Source: Candidatus Rokuibacteriota bacterium (GTDB lineage Bacteria > Methylomirabilota > Methylomirabilia > Rokubacteriales > CSP1-6). Taken from it: a stretch of DNA of 16,645 nt. Each line of letters opens with the position of its first letter. Position 1 is the first letter of the stretch. The notes below the pieces were generated by a model. It was not told where the DNA came from. It ran no database searches and worked only from the letters and a program-made list of their open reading frames with translations. Made by a program: the position numbers and the translations under genes. The stretch is from the NCBI GenBank assembly GCA_016201645.1, contig JACQCL010000228.1, forward strand, positions 1-16,645. The letters are read 5' to 3'. Positions 7,801 through 15,100 of this stretch are shown here, one piece after another.

Positions 7801-8393
7801 CGACCACCCAGACTCAGCTGGACCGCGTCGGCTGTCACCATGACCGCGGCCCTCTCCGGACTCGGCCAGGAAAGCCTGCCGGCGAGCCCCGCCAACCTGA
7901 CGCTCATCCCCGCAGGGGCGTTCCGATAGGTGATCACCCCTTGCTCCACTCGGATCGGGAAGCCCTCGCCCTCCCGGTCGCGCGACAGCTGCTTGAGGCG
8001 AGCAACCACAGCCCCGAGGATTGCCCGAAGACGCGGCGTGTCTTCCAGCGACAACCGGGGCCCACGAATGCTCACAGATTTGACCCGAAGGTCGCCGCCA
8101 AGAAGCGAGGCCAGAGCCAGCGTGACGCGCACCCGATCGGCCTCGAGAAGGGGCGTGTCGGTGGGCCGGTCAGTGATGGTGAGGTGCCGCAGCTCGACGC
8201 TCCCCAGGCCAAGAGAGAGCGAGACGCTTCCCACTCTCACGGGGAGGTTCAATTCCTGGGCCAGCACCCGCTCGACAAGAGCGCGGATCTGCTCGCGGGC
8301 GGTCCGCGTCCGCACGTACAGGAGCCCGCCGCCGACGAGCAAGACGAGGGCAAGGACGGAAGCGAGAAGGACCACCATGCCGCGACGCCGCAT
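4893..8393 (-). CDS. Large AsmA/TamB-like envelope protein
   Basis: A 1166-residue protein with one N-terminal membrane anchor (MRRRGMVVLLASVLALVLL) followed by a very long region of repeating amphipathic beta-strands (for example VRVGSVSLSLGLGSVELRHLT), typical of the AsmA/YhdP/TamB superfamily. These form periplasm-spanning hydrophobic grooves that carry phospholipids between membranes. Near the C-terminus, RLSADFSVKDGVMETRDLVL, then VRVSAVGTVRL and YFDMEGPWADPSISM match the AsmA-like C-terminal domain. The gene is evidence for a diderm envelope. The ATG at 8393, 13 bases past the upstream MFS stop, is preferred; a TTG at 8423 in the same frame would add ten poorly placed residues before the anchor. 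The stop overlaps dppB as ATGA. Its place between an MFS gene and ABC permeases is odd. Confidence 0.85.
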   Translation of the reverse strand: MRRRGMVVLLASVLALVLLVGGGLLYVRTRTAREQIRALVERVLAQELNLPVRVGSVSLSLGLGSVELRHLTITDRPTDTPLLEADRVRVTLALASLLGGDLRVKSVSIRGPRLSLEDTPRLRAILGAVVARLKQLSRDREGEGFPIRVEQGVITYRNAPAGMSVRLAGLAGRLSWPSPERAAVMVTADAVQLSLGGRRVSDIRLEARARAGRDVTEVEGLKLDRGGSTLTLAGVILTPTEVPRVELTATGELALDELASAIGGGKGWSGKLSVEGKLFGEGFPRTFEGRLGVLDGSLAGMPARLVTAAVLLRPERLEAAWLTALVGGGTLRGSGFFEPGAARWRGSVQLTDVDLQNLLQILGPPFSLAGRATGSAEGSGQGKDPAQLALRVNLSGRELRLSDKERRAEGELGLSARQGLLRLERFSLKRGESRLTLRGSVDLRTEAVALIATGSVADLAKDLWPWDVRGLGGQFSLSGRVGHTLRKPLFRGRMSVKSLRFRGWRADLVEGPVEAELTRLASPALRLSAGRTAATVSGEMRLDQSDLHLDLSADLRGRIEDVVAQSPTDWPVAGPVVLHARLGGTLSSLEGGGQVEMRELRVGAERLETLRATLAFKGAELTIPRLTARRGGVPIQADAAIGASGRYRFSVLPVTLDLSTLPELGALGARGNAVLRLRGAGQWSDPRVEGEIALADAGFRDIEVGNGSARFTLNGKQWLWDLSLAHGLKARGALPLALSGPVRAELTATNLDLMPFLPGVRASVLFPLTARTDGSATFRGTLPGLRDLSGLIELTALRGEAAGVAWRARDAVRLELKAGTLRFESLDLVGSDLAVAIKGSIRPGERTDLALSGHVPFPIVGPWVPPLAAVRGTPEGRLSLAGPPDNVRVAGRADLTHVDVKLKALPVWITVGQGDVRFDTDSIQYAIREGAAGGGRLEGQGAARRQDGFWGHMVDFKLDKAQLEQIYDQLRTERRWASGDLFVRGSLAFDASPGQAVLPTLHGRLAVTLEGGSLARYPALVRIFGLLGTPAQPFRLPDLTRERMPYRRLSADFSVKDGVMETRDLVLDSEVVRVSAVGTVRLADQHVNLDLAVRPLQVLEQGIRKIPLLGRLLPQEQSLVVAYFDMEGPWADPSISMAPVKSLSQTVVDILLLLLRAPERVISPSR

Positions 8394-8406
8394 GGCGGGA
8401 CCGCTC

Positions 8407-9639
8407 TCAGCGCTCCACGACAACGGCGGTGGGGCCGCCCGCCTTGACGCGCGACACCAGGATGAGCCCGGCCAGAAAGAAGAGGCCGATGGCCACGATG
8501 GCGATCCGCTGGTTGCCCCCGCTGAGCCAGGAGGTGAGGCCGAAGACCATAGGGCCGAAGATGGCCGACGTCTTGCCGACGAGGGCGTAGAAGCCGAAGA
8601 ATTCCGCTTCGTGTCCTTTGGGGATGAGCGCGGCCATGAAGGTTCGGCTGGCCGCCTGGACCGCCCCCAGCCCCGTCCCGGCCAGGACCGCCACCAAGAA
8701 GAACTGGGGCTTCGTCTGGACGAAGTACGCGGCGATCACCACCAGGCACCACTGAATCAGCGTGACCATCACGACGAACTTCGGTCCCCTGAGGTCGGTG
8801 GGGCGCCCCCAGAACCAGGCGCCGAGAAAGGCCGAGAGCTGGACGACGAAGTAGAGCTGGATGACCTGGGGCGTCGTGAAGCCGAGCGTGTGGCCCGCGA
8901 AGACCGACGAGAAGAAAACCACCGTATTGATGCCGTCGGCGTAGAAAAGGTAGGCCAGCAGGAACCCGCGCAGGTCCGGCAGGTGGAGGATGTGCCCGAG
9001 TGTCGCCCGGGTTTCGGTGAGACCCGCCCTGACCGCGTCGGCCAGTCTCAGCGTCGCGGGCCGGTCAGCCGGCAAGAAGACGAGGGCGGGGATCGCGAAA
9101 AGGCCGAACAAGGCCGCCGCGCTCAGGAATGCACCTCCCAGCGTCCCGCGTCGGACGAAGAGCAGGGCCACGCCCAGGGCGACCGCCGCCCCGACGTATC
9201 CGACCGCCCACCCGTACGCTGACAGCCGCCCCTGCCACTCGCGCGGCGCCAGCTCGGGGAGGTAGGCGTTGTAGTACACGAGGGCGCCCTCAAAGCCCAC
9301 CGTCCCCACCACGGCGAGGAACCAGCCCCAGACCACATCCCCCGTCCCGACCGTCGCCATGAGCGCCGTGGCGGCGACGCTCACGTAGGTCAGGAAGAAG
9401 AGGAAGCGCTTGCGAACTCCGGCGTAATCCGCGATCGCCCCGAGCGGAGGCGACGAGAGAGCCACCAGAGCCATCGAGGTCGTCACCGACAACCCCCACC
9501 AGAAATCGCCCTCCCCTCGCTCGTTGCCGACGACCGCCAGCGCGTAATACTTCGAGTACACGGTGGCCGGGATGACTGCAACGAAGGCGTGGTTGGCGAA
9601 ATCGTAGAGCGCCCACGCCACCGCGGCTTTTCGATTCAT
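8407..9639 (-). CDS. MFS transporter, Atg22/UMF1-like
   Basis: A 410-residue protein with about twelve hydrophobic segments. The N-terminal WALYDFANHAF (residues 9-19) and the mid-protein YYNAYLPELA with SAYGWAVGYVG are hallmarks of the UMF1/vacuole-effluxer-like (Atg22) branch of the major facilitator superfamily. The loop PPLGAIADYAGVRKR corresponds to the MFS helix 2-3 signature. The substrate of bacterial members is unknown; amino acid export is suggested by analogy with yeast Atg22 only. The ATG at 9639 has a G-rich GGGGTGG just upstream. It follows the first solute-binding gene by 57 bases and runs into the AsmA-like gene with a 13-base gap. Confidence 0.86.
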   Translation of the reverse strand: MNRKAAVAWALYDFANHAFVAVIPATVYSKYYALAVVGNERGEGDFWWGLSVTTSMALVALSSPPLGAIADYAGVRKRFLFFLTYVSVAATALMATVGTGDVVWGWFLAVVGTVGFEGALVYYNAYLPELAPREWQGRLSAYGWAVGYVGAAVALGVALLFVRRGTLGGAFLSAAALFGLFAIPALVFLPADRPATLRLADAVRAGLTETRATLGHILHLPDLRGFLLAYLFYADGINTVVFFSSVFAGHTLGFTTPQVIQLYFVVQLSAFLGAWFWGRPTDLRGPKFVVMVTLIQWCLVVIAAYFVQTKPQFFLVAVLAGTGLGAVQAASRTFMAALIPKGHEAEFFGFYALVGKTSAIFGPMVFGLTSWLSGGNQRIAIVAIGLFFLAGLILVSRVKAGGPTAVVVER

Positions 9640-9674
9640 GCCACCCCACTTGCTCTATCTTACCCGACCAGGCG

Positions 9675-9698
9675 AAAAAGGCAGCGACGCTTCGGCCT
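9675..9698 (-). terminator. Weak terminator-like hairpin after the second solute-binding gene
   Basis: On the minus strand, AGGC (9698-9695) and GCCT (9682-9679) can pair around a short inner AGC/GCT stem, followed directly by a T-run (five T, 9679-9675). The stem overlaps the stop codon of the solute-binding gene. It is short and imperfect, so partial termination at most is plausible. Confidence 0.3.
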
Positions 9699-11274
9699 AG
9701 CGGTCGAGCCAGACCTTGCGCAGCGGCGCCAGGAACTCGGGGGCGGAGGAGAGCGGCGAGCGCTCGAGCCCCTTCACGTAGGGCTTGATCAGCGCCCGGC
9801 TCGTATAGTGGTAGAGGGAGATCACGGCGTCGTTCAGCACGATCTGCTCGGCTTCCTGGTAGCGTTTGAAGCGGGCCGGGCCGGGCGCCATCTGGTCGGC
9901 CTCGTCCAGGAGGCGGTCGAGCGCCGGGTTGCGGTAGCGGGACGTGTTCCCGGCCGCGCCGACGTTTCGCGAGTGGAAGAGGACCGTCAGAAAGTTCTCC
10001 GGATCGGGATAGTCGGCGATCCAGCCCTGACGGAAGAACCCCGCCCCGCCTTCGTCCACGAGCTTGATGTGGGCGGCCCAGTCCAGGCGGCGCAGCTCCA
10101 GCGTAATGCCGATGCCCTTGAGCTGGGCCTGAAGCACCTCAGCAATCCGCTGGTTCAGATCACCGGTGTTGTAGGAGAAGACAAGCGGGCCCAGTCCCTT
10201 GCCGCCGGGGAAGCCGGCCTCGGCGAGAAGGCGCCGGGCGTGGTCAGGATCAAAGACCGGCCCCGCCATGCTTGGGTTAAACCCCGGCATCGCGGGCGGG
10301 AGGATTCCCTTCCCCGCCACCACGCATCCCTCCAGGAGCCCACCGACGATCGCCTGGGGCTCGATGGCGTGCCCGATGGCTTGGCGGATTCGGCGATCGT
10401 TGAAGGGCGGGCGCTCGACGTTGAACCGCATCGCCTGGGTCCCCAGGATGGGCCAGATGGCCACCTCGTACTTGAGCACGGGGTCTCGCTGCACGGCCCG
10501 GCAGTGGCCCGTCGGGATATCGGTGTAATCGAGGTGGCCGGTCTTGTACTCGTTGAACCGCGTGATCTCGGCGGGGATCACCCGGAACACGATCCGATCG
10601 AGATACGGCGCCCCCCTGAAATGCTCTCGGAACGCTTCGAGGACCACCTGGTCATCCCTTCGCCAGGACCCGAGCCGAAAGGGCCCCGTCCCCACCGGGT
10701 GGCTCGCGAACTCCGCGCCCCGGCGCGCCGCTTCTTCCCGCGGCACGATCGACGCGGCGTCGTAGGCCATGAGGTAGAGGAACGGCGCGAAGGACCGCTC
10801 CAGGGTGATCTCCACCGTCCGGTCGTCCACGACCCGGATCCCGCGGATCTCCGCGGCCTGCCCCCGGAGAAACTCCTTGGCGCCGACGATCTTCTCGAAT
10901 ACCCAGGGACGCTTGCCCTTGGCCCCTCGCTCGAAGGAGAATTTGACGTCTGACGCCCTGAGCTCCCGGCCGTGGTGGAACCGAACCCCGGGCCGCAGCA
11001 TGAAGGTATAGATCTTCTGATCTTTCGACACGGTCCAGCGATCGGCCAGAGCCGGCACCGGCTTGAGCGTCTCGTCCAGCTCTACGAGGGTGTCGAACAT
11101 CTGGCGGATGATGGCCGAGGAGGTGGTGTCGGTGGCCTGGGCCGGGTCCAGCGTGGGCGGATCGCTGGCGAAGGCTCCCCGCAGTGTCCCCCCCTTGTTC
11201 TGGCCGGCCGCCGCTGTCGGCCCGGCCAGCACGAGCGCGAACGTCAGCAGCCAGAGGGCCCCTCGAGTGCTCAT
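9697..11274 (-). CDS. ABC transporter solute-binding protein, family 5 (second in the operon)
   Basis: A 525-residue extracytoplasmic binding protein of the peptide/nickel class (SBP_bac_5). A Sec signal peptide is clear (MSTRGALWLLTFALVLAG, with cleavage likely around TAAA-GQ), and no lipobox is seen. The family blocks are present: LDPAQATDTTSSAIIRQMFDTL near the mature N-terminus, FMLRPGVRFHHGRELRASDV, FNVERPPFNDRRIRQAIGHA, LLAEAGFPGGKG and GWIADYPDPENFL. The ATG at 11274 overlaps the stop of the preceding solute-binding gene (ATGA); a longer reading to 11469 lies inside that gene and lacks a signal sequence at its front. It should deliver a ligand to the DppB/DppC-type permeases further along. 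Ligand not predictable from sequence. Confidence 0.93.
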   Translation of the reverse strand: MSTRGALWLLTFALVLAGPTAAAGQNKGGTLRGAFASDPPTLDPAQATDTTSSAIIRQMFDTLVELDETLKPVPALADRWTVSKDQKIYTFMLRPGVRFHHGRELRASDVKFSFERGAKGKRPWVFEKIVGAKEFLRGQAAEIRGIRVVDDRTVEITLERSFAPFLYLMAYDAASIVPREEAARRGAEFASHPVGTGPFRLGSWRRDDQVVLEAFREHFRGAPYLDRIVFRVIPAEITRFNEYKTGHLDYTDIPTGHCRAVQRDPVLKYEVAIWPILGTQAMRFNVERPPFNDRRIRQAIGHAIEPQAIVGGLLEGCVVAGKGILPPAMPGFNPSMAGPVFDPDHARRLLAEAGFPGGKGLGPLVFSYNTGDLNQRIAEVLQAQLKGIGITLELRRLDWAAHIKLVDEGGAGFFRQGWIADYPDPENFLTVLFHSRNVGAAGNTSRYRNPALDRLLDEADQMAPGPARFKRYQEAEQIVLNDAVISLYHYTSRALIKPYVKGLERSPLSSAPEFLAPLRKVWLDR

Positions 11275-12830
11275 GGCGTGGACTTCCGCGGATCTTCTTC
11301 GATCCAGACTCGATCCAGTCGGTGGAACCCGCTCGGGTGCAACCGGAGGTTCCGCACCTCGGGCCGTGCCACCGCCCAGTGAAGCCGGACGTACAGAGGG
11401 ATCCACGGGAGGTCGTCGGCCAGGATCGCCTGGGCGCGCTGGTAGAGCCGGAGGCGTTCCGGCCTCCAAGCCAGCTGACTGGCCCGGATCAAGAGGTCAT
11501 CCAGTCTCGAGTTCCGGTAAAAGGACAGGTTCAGCGCTCCCGGCCCCTTGGTCGCACCTTCGCTCGTGGACAGCGGATACAGGAACAGGTGAGGCTCGCC
11601 TCCGGCCACCTGAGCCTCGGTCAGCAACATCTCGTGATCACCGAGCCCGGAGAGCTGGGCCACCACCTCGGAATTCTCGGCCCTGGCTTGCACAGAAATG
11701 CCGGCCGAGCTCAGAGCGAGCCGGATCGCCTCCGCGAGCCTGGCTTGATCAATGACGCTGGAGGCATCGCTTATGAGCAGGGTCGTCGCGAACCCCTCGG
11801 GCATCCCCGCCTCCGCTAGGAGACGTCGCGCTCCGTTGGGATCCGCCAACATGATCGGCGAACCTTCCCGGCGTCCCCACACCCCGGGTGGCAGGAACGA
11901 CTGAAGGGGAACCGCGACGCGCTCCACCGCCGCCGCGATCAGGGCCGGATCGAGCGCCGCCGCCACCGCCTGGCGAATCTTTTTCTTGAAGAAGGGGGCC
12001 TTTTCAGTCTGAAGCGCCAGCAGGCCAACCTGCCAGCCTGGGATGGAGAGTGCCCCCTCCAGCCGGCGCGGGGGGACCGCAGGAATCCAAACGTCAAGAC
12101 TGCGACCGTTCAGGTCGGCCTCTGCCTGCTCGTCCGTCGTCTCGAGGAAGACAACGCGGTCCAGCCGGGGCGGTCCACCCCAGTATTGCGGGTTCGCCTC
12201 CAGGACGATGCGCCCCGAGGTGAGATCGGCAATGCGAAACGGCCCGGTGCCGAGCCACCGCGGGACGCCGCCTTGCCCCGCGCCCTCCTGGATGATGGAG
12301 AAGGCAGGATGAGCCAGCACGGTGAGGAGCGGCGCGTAGGGCAGGAGGAGCTGGATCTGCACGGTCTTGGGATCGGGGGCCCGGATCTCTTTCACGACGC
12401 CCGGAAGCCCTCGCAAGAGACGCGGCCAGACGGCGGGCGGATTCGGATAGAGCGGGTGGTCGGGGGACATCTGGCGCTCCAGGCTCGTGACCACGCCCCG
12501 GGCGGTGAGGGGCATGCCGTCATGAAACCTCACGCCGTCGCGCAGCGTAAAGGTCCAGGTAAGCCCATCCTTCGAGGGCGACCACCGGATCGCGAGCGCC
12601 GGCTCGATATCGCTCCCGCCGTCCTTGTACTGCACGAGGGTCTCGAACACCTGACGGGCGATGAGCGGGATTGGGCCATCCAGAGCCGTGGCGGGGTCGG
12701 GGATCGCGGGGATGGTCTTCACTCCGACCCTCAACTCGTTGGCGAGCTCACCCCCCGCGGGTGACGCCGCGCCGGCAACGAGGCACGCTGCGAGCCCGAC
12801 GACGCAGTATCCCTTCAACCTACACAACAT
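11271..12830 (-). CDS. ABC transporter solute-binding protein, family 5 (first gene of the operon)
   Basis: A 519-residue family-5 solute-binding protein, clearly different from its neighbour. Family blocks include PDPATALDGPIPLIARQVFE, FTLRDGVRFHDGMPLTARGV, LGTGPFRI and RRLLAEAGMPEG. The N-terminus (MLCRLKGYCVVGLAACLVAG) is a signal sequence; LAAC fits a lipobox, but the hydrophobic stretch before it is short, so ordinary cleavage near ASPAGG is equally possible. The ATG at 12830 is preferred because a promoter -10 element ends seven bases upstream, suggesting a leaderless message; no Shine-Dalgarno is visible. A GTG at 12854 would start upstream of the -10 box and is therefore unlikely if that promoter is used. 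Two tandem binding proteins for one permease pair may broaden the ligand range. Confidence 0.9.
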   Translation of the reverse strand: MLCRLKGYCVVGLAACLVAGAASPAGGELANELRVGVKTIPAIPDPATALDGPIPLIARQVFETLVQYKDGGSDIEPALAIRWSPSKDGLTWTFTLRDGVRFHDGMPLTARGVVTSLERQMSPDHPLYPNPPAVWPRLLRGLPGVVKEIRAPDPKTVQIQLLLPYAPLLTVLAHPAFSIIQEGAGQGGVPRWLGTGPFRIADLTSGRIVLEANPQYWGGPPRLDRVVFLETTDEQAEADLNGRSLDVWIPAVPPRRLEGALSIPGWQVGLLALQTEKAPFFKKKIRQAVAAALDPALIAAAVERVAVPLQSFLPPGVWGRREGSPIMLADPNGARRLLAEAGMPEGFATTLLISDASSVIDQARLAEAIRLALSSAGISVQARAENSEVVAQLSGLGDHEMLLTEAQVAGGEPHLFLYPLSTSEGATKGPGALNLSFYRNSRLDDLLIRASQLAWRPERLRLYQRAQAILADDLPWIPLYVRLHWAVARPEVRNLRLHPSGFHRLDRVWIEEDPRKSTP

Positions 12831-12836
12831 AATGCT

Positions 12837-12865
12837 GTTATACGGAGGGACCACCGAGAGAGCAA
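12837..12865 (-). promoter_or_regulatory. Promoter of the transporter/AsmA operon
   Basis: On the minus strand TTGCTC (12865-12860) is followed after 17 bases by TATAAC (12842-12837), five of six matches to the -10 consensus. The expected start, six to seven bases downstream, falls at 12831-12830, the ATG of the first solute-binding gene. The -35 box is only half-matched, so the call rests mainly on the -10 element and spacing. Confidence 0.5.
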
Positions 12866-13059
12866 GTCTATCTACGAGATCGGAACCGGCCCATCAACCG
12901 CGGTGTTTCAGAGACAAACGAGAGCGACGATGGCACCAGAGGTGCATAGGAAGAGGGCAGACAGCCCCCGTAGAACGCGGGATTGGACGAGGCAAGAGAT
13001 GAAAATGCAAAAAGAGGAGCAATTTCGGGCACTCGGAGGGCTTCGAGAGGGATTTTTTC

Positions 13060-13089
13060 TTGACTTTCTTTTCACGCGGTCCCTATACT
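13060..13089 (+). promoter_or_regulatory. Strong sigma70-type promoter of the proteasome operon
   Basis: TTGACT (13060-13065) and TATACT (13084-13089) each match consensus at five of six positions and are separated by 18 bases. A run of six T (13053-13058) sits just upstream and could act as an UP-like element. Transcription would start near 13096, giving a leader of about 100 bases before the arc ATG. Confidence 0.72.
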
Positions 13090-13094
13090 GACTC

Positions 13095-13133
13095 GCACTC
13101 TTGGGCACTGTGCCTGACAGAGTGTGGCAGTGC
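13095..13133 (+). promoter_or_regulatory. Overlapping inverted repeats at the start of the arc leader
   Basis: CACTCT (13096-13101) can pair with AGAGTG (13119-13124), enclosing a tight GGCAC-T-GTGCC hairpin (13104-13114). Alternatively GCACTG (13105-13110) can pair with CAGTGC (13128-13133), which excludes the first two. The repeats begin at the predicted transcription start, so they could be an operator at the DNA level or a leader RNA switch. They may also be chance pairing. Confidence 0.4.
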
Positions 13134-13196
13134 GCATCGAGGCGAGGTACGGGGGTATCGGAAAAGCCGCCGACAGGCCGACAGGGATGAGAGGCG

Positions 13197-15029
13197 ATGA
13201 AGGAGTTCGAGAAAAAAGGTAGCCCGAATCGAGAGCCGAGCTCGGAGGGGACGAAGGGACTCGCGAAGTTCCTCCCGATCACCGACTCAACCTTCCGGCG
13301 CCGGCTGACCGAGTACGAGGTCCAGCTGCAAGACCTTCAGGCCTACGTGCGTTCGCTCGAGGCGGAGACCGTCCATCTCAGGAAGAAGCTGGAAGAGGTC
13401 CCTAAGGAGTTCATGGTGCTGGAGAACAAGCTCCGGGAGGCCAACCGCCAGCTCGTGCAGGCGTTCAACCAGAACGAAAAGCTGGTGAACGCGCTCTACG
13501 AGTCGCGCGAGCAGATCCAGTCGCTCAAGGAAGAAGTGGACAAGCTCTGCGCGCCGCCCTCGACGTACGGCGTGTACCTTTCGGTCAACGACGATGGCAC
13601 CGTCAACATCCTCGCCCAGGGGCGGAAGGTGAAGGTCAACCTCCACCCTTCCATCAAGTCTGACTCATTGAAGCCCGGGCAGGAACTCATCCTGAATGAG
13701 GGCCTGAACGTCGTCGAGGCGGCCGGCTACGAGATCCAGGGCGAGGTGGTCGTGCTGAAGGAGGTCCTGGATCCCGAGCGCGCCGTGGTCACCCTCCGCG
13801 CCGACGAGGAGAAGGTCGGGATCATCGCGGACCCGCTTCGGCTTCAGAAGCTGAAGGTCGGCGACCATATCCTCATGGACGGGAAGTCCGGCTATCTCCT
13901 GGAGCGCCTCCCGAAGAGCGAAGTCGAGGATCTGACGCTGGAGGAGGTCCCCGACATCTCGTACGAGGACATCGGCGGCCTCACCACCCAGATCGAAGCG
14001 ATCCGGGACGCGGTGGAGCTACCCTACCTCTACGCCGACTACTACAAGGAGCACAAGCTCACCCCGCCGAAGGGTGTCCTCCTCTACGGGCCTCCCGGCT
14101 GCGGCAAGACCATGATCGCGAAGGCCGTGGCCAACAACCTGGCGGAAAAGATCTCGGAGCAGCGAGGGGAGAAGATCAAGGGATACTTCCTGAACATCAA
14201 GGGACCGGAGCTGCTGAACAAGTACGTCGGCGAGACCGAACGAAAGATCCGGGAGATTTTCCAGAAAGCCAAGGAGAAGGCCGCCGAGGACGTGCCCGTC
14301 ATCGTGTTCTTCGATGAGATGGACGCCCTCTTCCGGACCCGAGGCTCGGGCATCTCCTCGGATGTCGAGACGACGATCGTGCCACAACTCCTGGCGGAGA
14401 TCGACGGCGTGGAGGGGCTGAAGAACGTCATCGTGATCGGAGCCTCCAACCGCCAAGACCTCATCGACCCGGCCATTCTGCGCCCCGGCCGGCTGGACGT
14501 GAAGATCAAGATCGAGCGGCCGGACAAGGACGCGGCGACTGACATCTCCCACAAGTACCTGACCACGGACATCCCGATCCACGACTCGGAGAGCCGCCAG
14601 CACGGGGGGGACGTCCAGGCGACCATCGAGCGCCTCATCACGTCGACCATCGAGGAGATGTACGCGCTCACGGAAGAGAACCGGTTCCTCGAGGTCACCT
14701 ACGCGAACGGCGACAAGGAGGTCCTCTACTTTAAGGACTTCGCGTCGGGGGCCATGATCGAGTCGATCGTGCGGCGGGCGAAGAAGCTCGCCCTCAAGCG
14801 CTACATCGCGACGAGCGAGAAGGGCATCACGCTGAACGACCTCCTGACCGCGGTCCGCGAGGAGTTCAAGGAGAACGAGGACCTGCCCAACACGACGAAC
14901 CCGGACGATTGGGCGAAGATCGCCGGCAAGAAGGGCGAGCGCATCGTCTACGTCAAGCCCCTGATGGGCGAGTCCAAGGACAAGCAGCGGGCCGTTGAAC
15001 GGGTGATCAACACCGGCCAGTATCTGTAA
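13197..15029 (+). CDS. arc: Proteasome-associated AAA ATPase ARC/Mpa
   Basis: A 610-residue ATPase, the usual length of Mpa/ARC, which as a hexamer captures pupylated proteins, unfolds them and feeds the 20S proteasome. Visible domains: an N-terminal coiled coil (about residues 32-118) that binds Pup, two OB-fold domains (about 122-240), and one AAA domain with Walker A GPPGCGKT (298-305), pore loop KYVGE (342-346), Walker B VIVFFDE (368-374) and RPGRLD (429-434). The protein ends GQYL, the penultimate-Tyr motif that docks into the proteasome and opens its gate, so it should work with a 20S core. The ATG at 13197 is the only start that keeps the full coiled coil; GAGG is just two bases upstream. 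dop follows after 71 bases containing a terminator-like element. Confidence 0.97.
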   Translation: MKEFEKKGSPNREPSSEGTKGLAKFLPITDSTFRRRLTEYEVQLQDLQAYVRSLEAETVHLRKKLEEVPKEFMVLENKLREANRQLVQAFNQNEKLVNALYESREQIQSLKEEVDKLCAPPSTYGVYLSVNDDGTVNILAQGRKVKVNLHPSIKSDSLKPGQELILNEGLNVVEAAGYEIQGEVVVLKEVLDPERAVVTLRADEEKVGIIADPLRLQKLKVGDHILMDGKSGYLLERLPKSEVEDLTLEEVPDISYEDIGGLTTQIEAIRDAVELPYLYADYYKEHKLTPPKGVLLYGPPGCGKTMIAKAVANNLAEKISEQRGEKIKGYFLNIKGPELLNKYVGETERKIREIFQKAKEKAAEDVPVIVFFDEMDALFRTRGSGISSDVETTIVPQLLAEIDGVEGLKNVIVIGASNRQDLIDPAILRPGRLDVKIKIERPDKDAATDISHKYLTTDIPIHDSESRQHGGDVQATIERLITSTIEEMYALTEENRFLEVTYANGDKEVLYFKDFASGAMIESIVRRAKKLALKRYIATSEKGITLNDLLTAVREEFKENEDLPNTTNPDDWAKIAGKKGERIVYVKPLMGESKDKQRAVERVINTGQYL

Positions 15030-15052
15030 CATCCCTGGGGTGGGGGGATGTT
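15028..15052 (+). promoter_or_regulatory. Hairpin overlapping the arc stop codon, competing with the terminator
   Basis: AACATCCC (15028-15035) is perfectly complementary to GGGATGTT (15045-15052), with a nine-base loop. Its 5' arm begins within the arc TAA. Bases 15045-15047 are also needed for the downstream terminator stem, and most of that stem's 5' arm lies in this hairpin's loop, so the two structures cannot form fully together. This is the layout expected of an antiterminator/terminator pair. Confidence 0.5.
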
Positions 15053-15077
15053 CCGGCTTTCCTCCCGCCCCTTTTTT
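15037..15077 (+). terminator. Intrinsic terminator or attenuator between arc and dop
   Basis: Bases 15037-15047 (GGGGTGGGGGG) pair with 15061-15071 (CCTCCCGCCCC) over 11 positions, nine G-C and two G-U, around a 13-base loop. Six T follow immediately (15072-15077). That is the full layout of a rho-independent terminator. It lies 23 bases before the dop ATG, and no new promoter is visible after it, so dop must rely on read-through. Confidence 0.65.
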
Positions 15078-15100
15078 CATTGAATCCCGGCGAGGGGCGC

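Larger units (their letters stand above)
12831..13196. other. Divergent intergenic region between the transporter operon and arc
   Basis: About 366 bases without a convincing gene. It holds a leftward promoter next to the solute-binding gene and a rightward promoter at 13060-13089 with a roughly 100-base leader for arc. The stretch in between (about 12866-13052) is less GC-rich than the genes and shows no recognisable RNA gene. Short open frames there are basic and low-complexity, have no family resemblance and are not reported as genes. Confidence 0.7.

Noticed and set aside
13032..13058. Stem CTCGGA/TTCGAG followed by six T as a terminator
   Set aside because: The stem is weak and separated from the T-run by five bases, and no gene is transcribed into it. 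The T-run more likely belongs to the arc promoter region.
12903..13091. Small plus-strand open frame in the divergent region
   Set aside because: It runs through the arc promoter, has no family resemblance and no convincing ribosome binding site.
13187..13220. ATG at 13187 as the arc start or a leader peptide
   Set aside because: It is out of frame with arc and reaches a stop after 11 codons. A leader peptide cannot be excluded, but nothing supports it.
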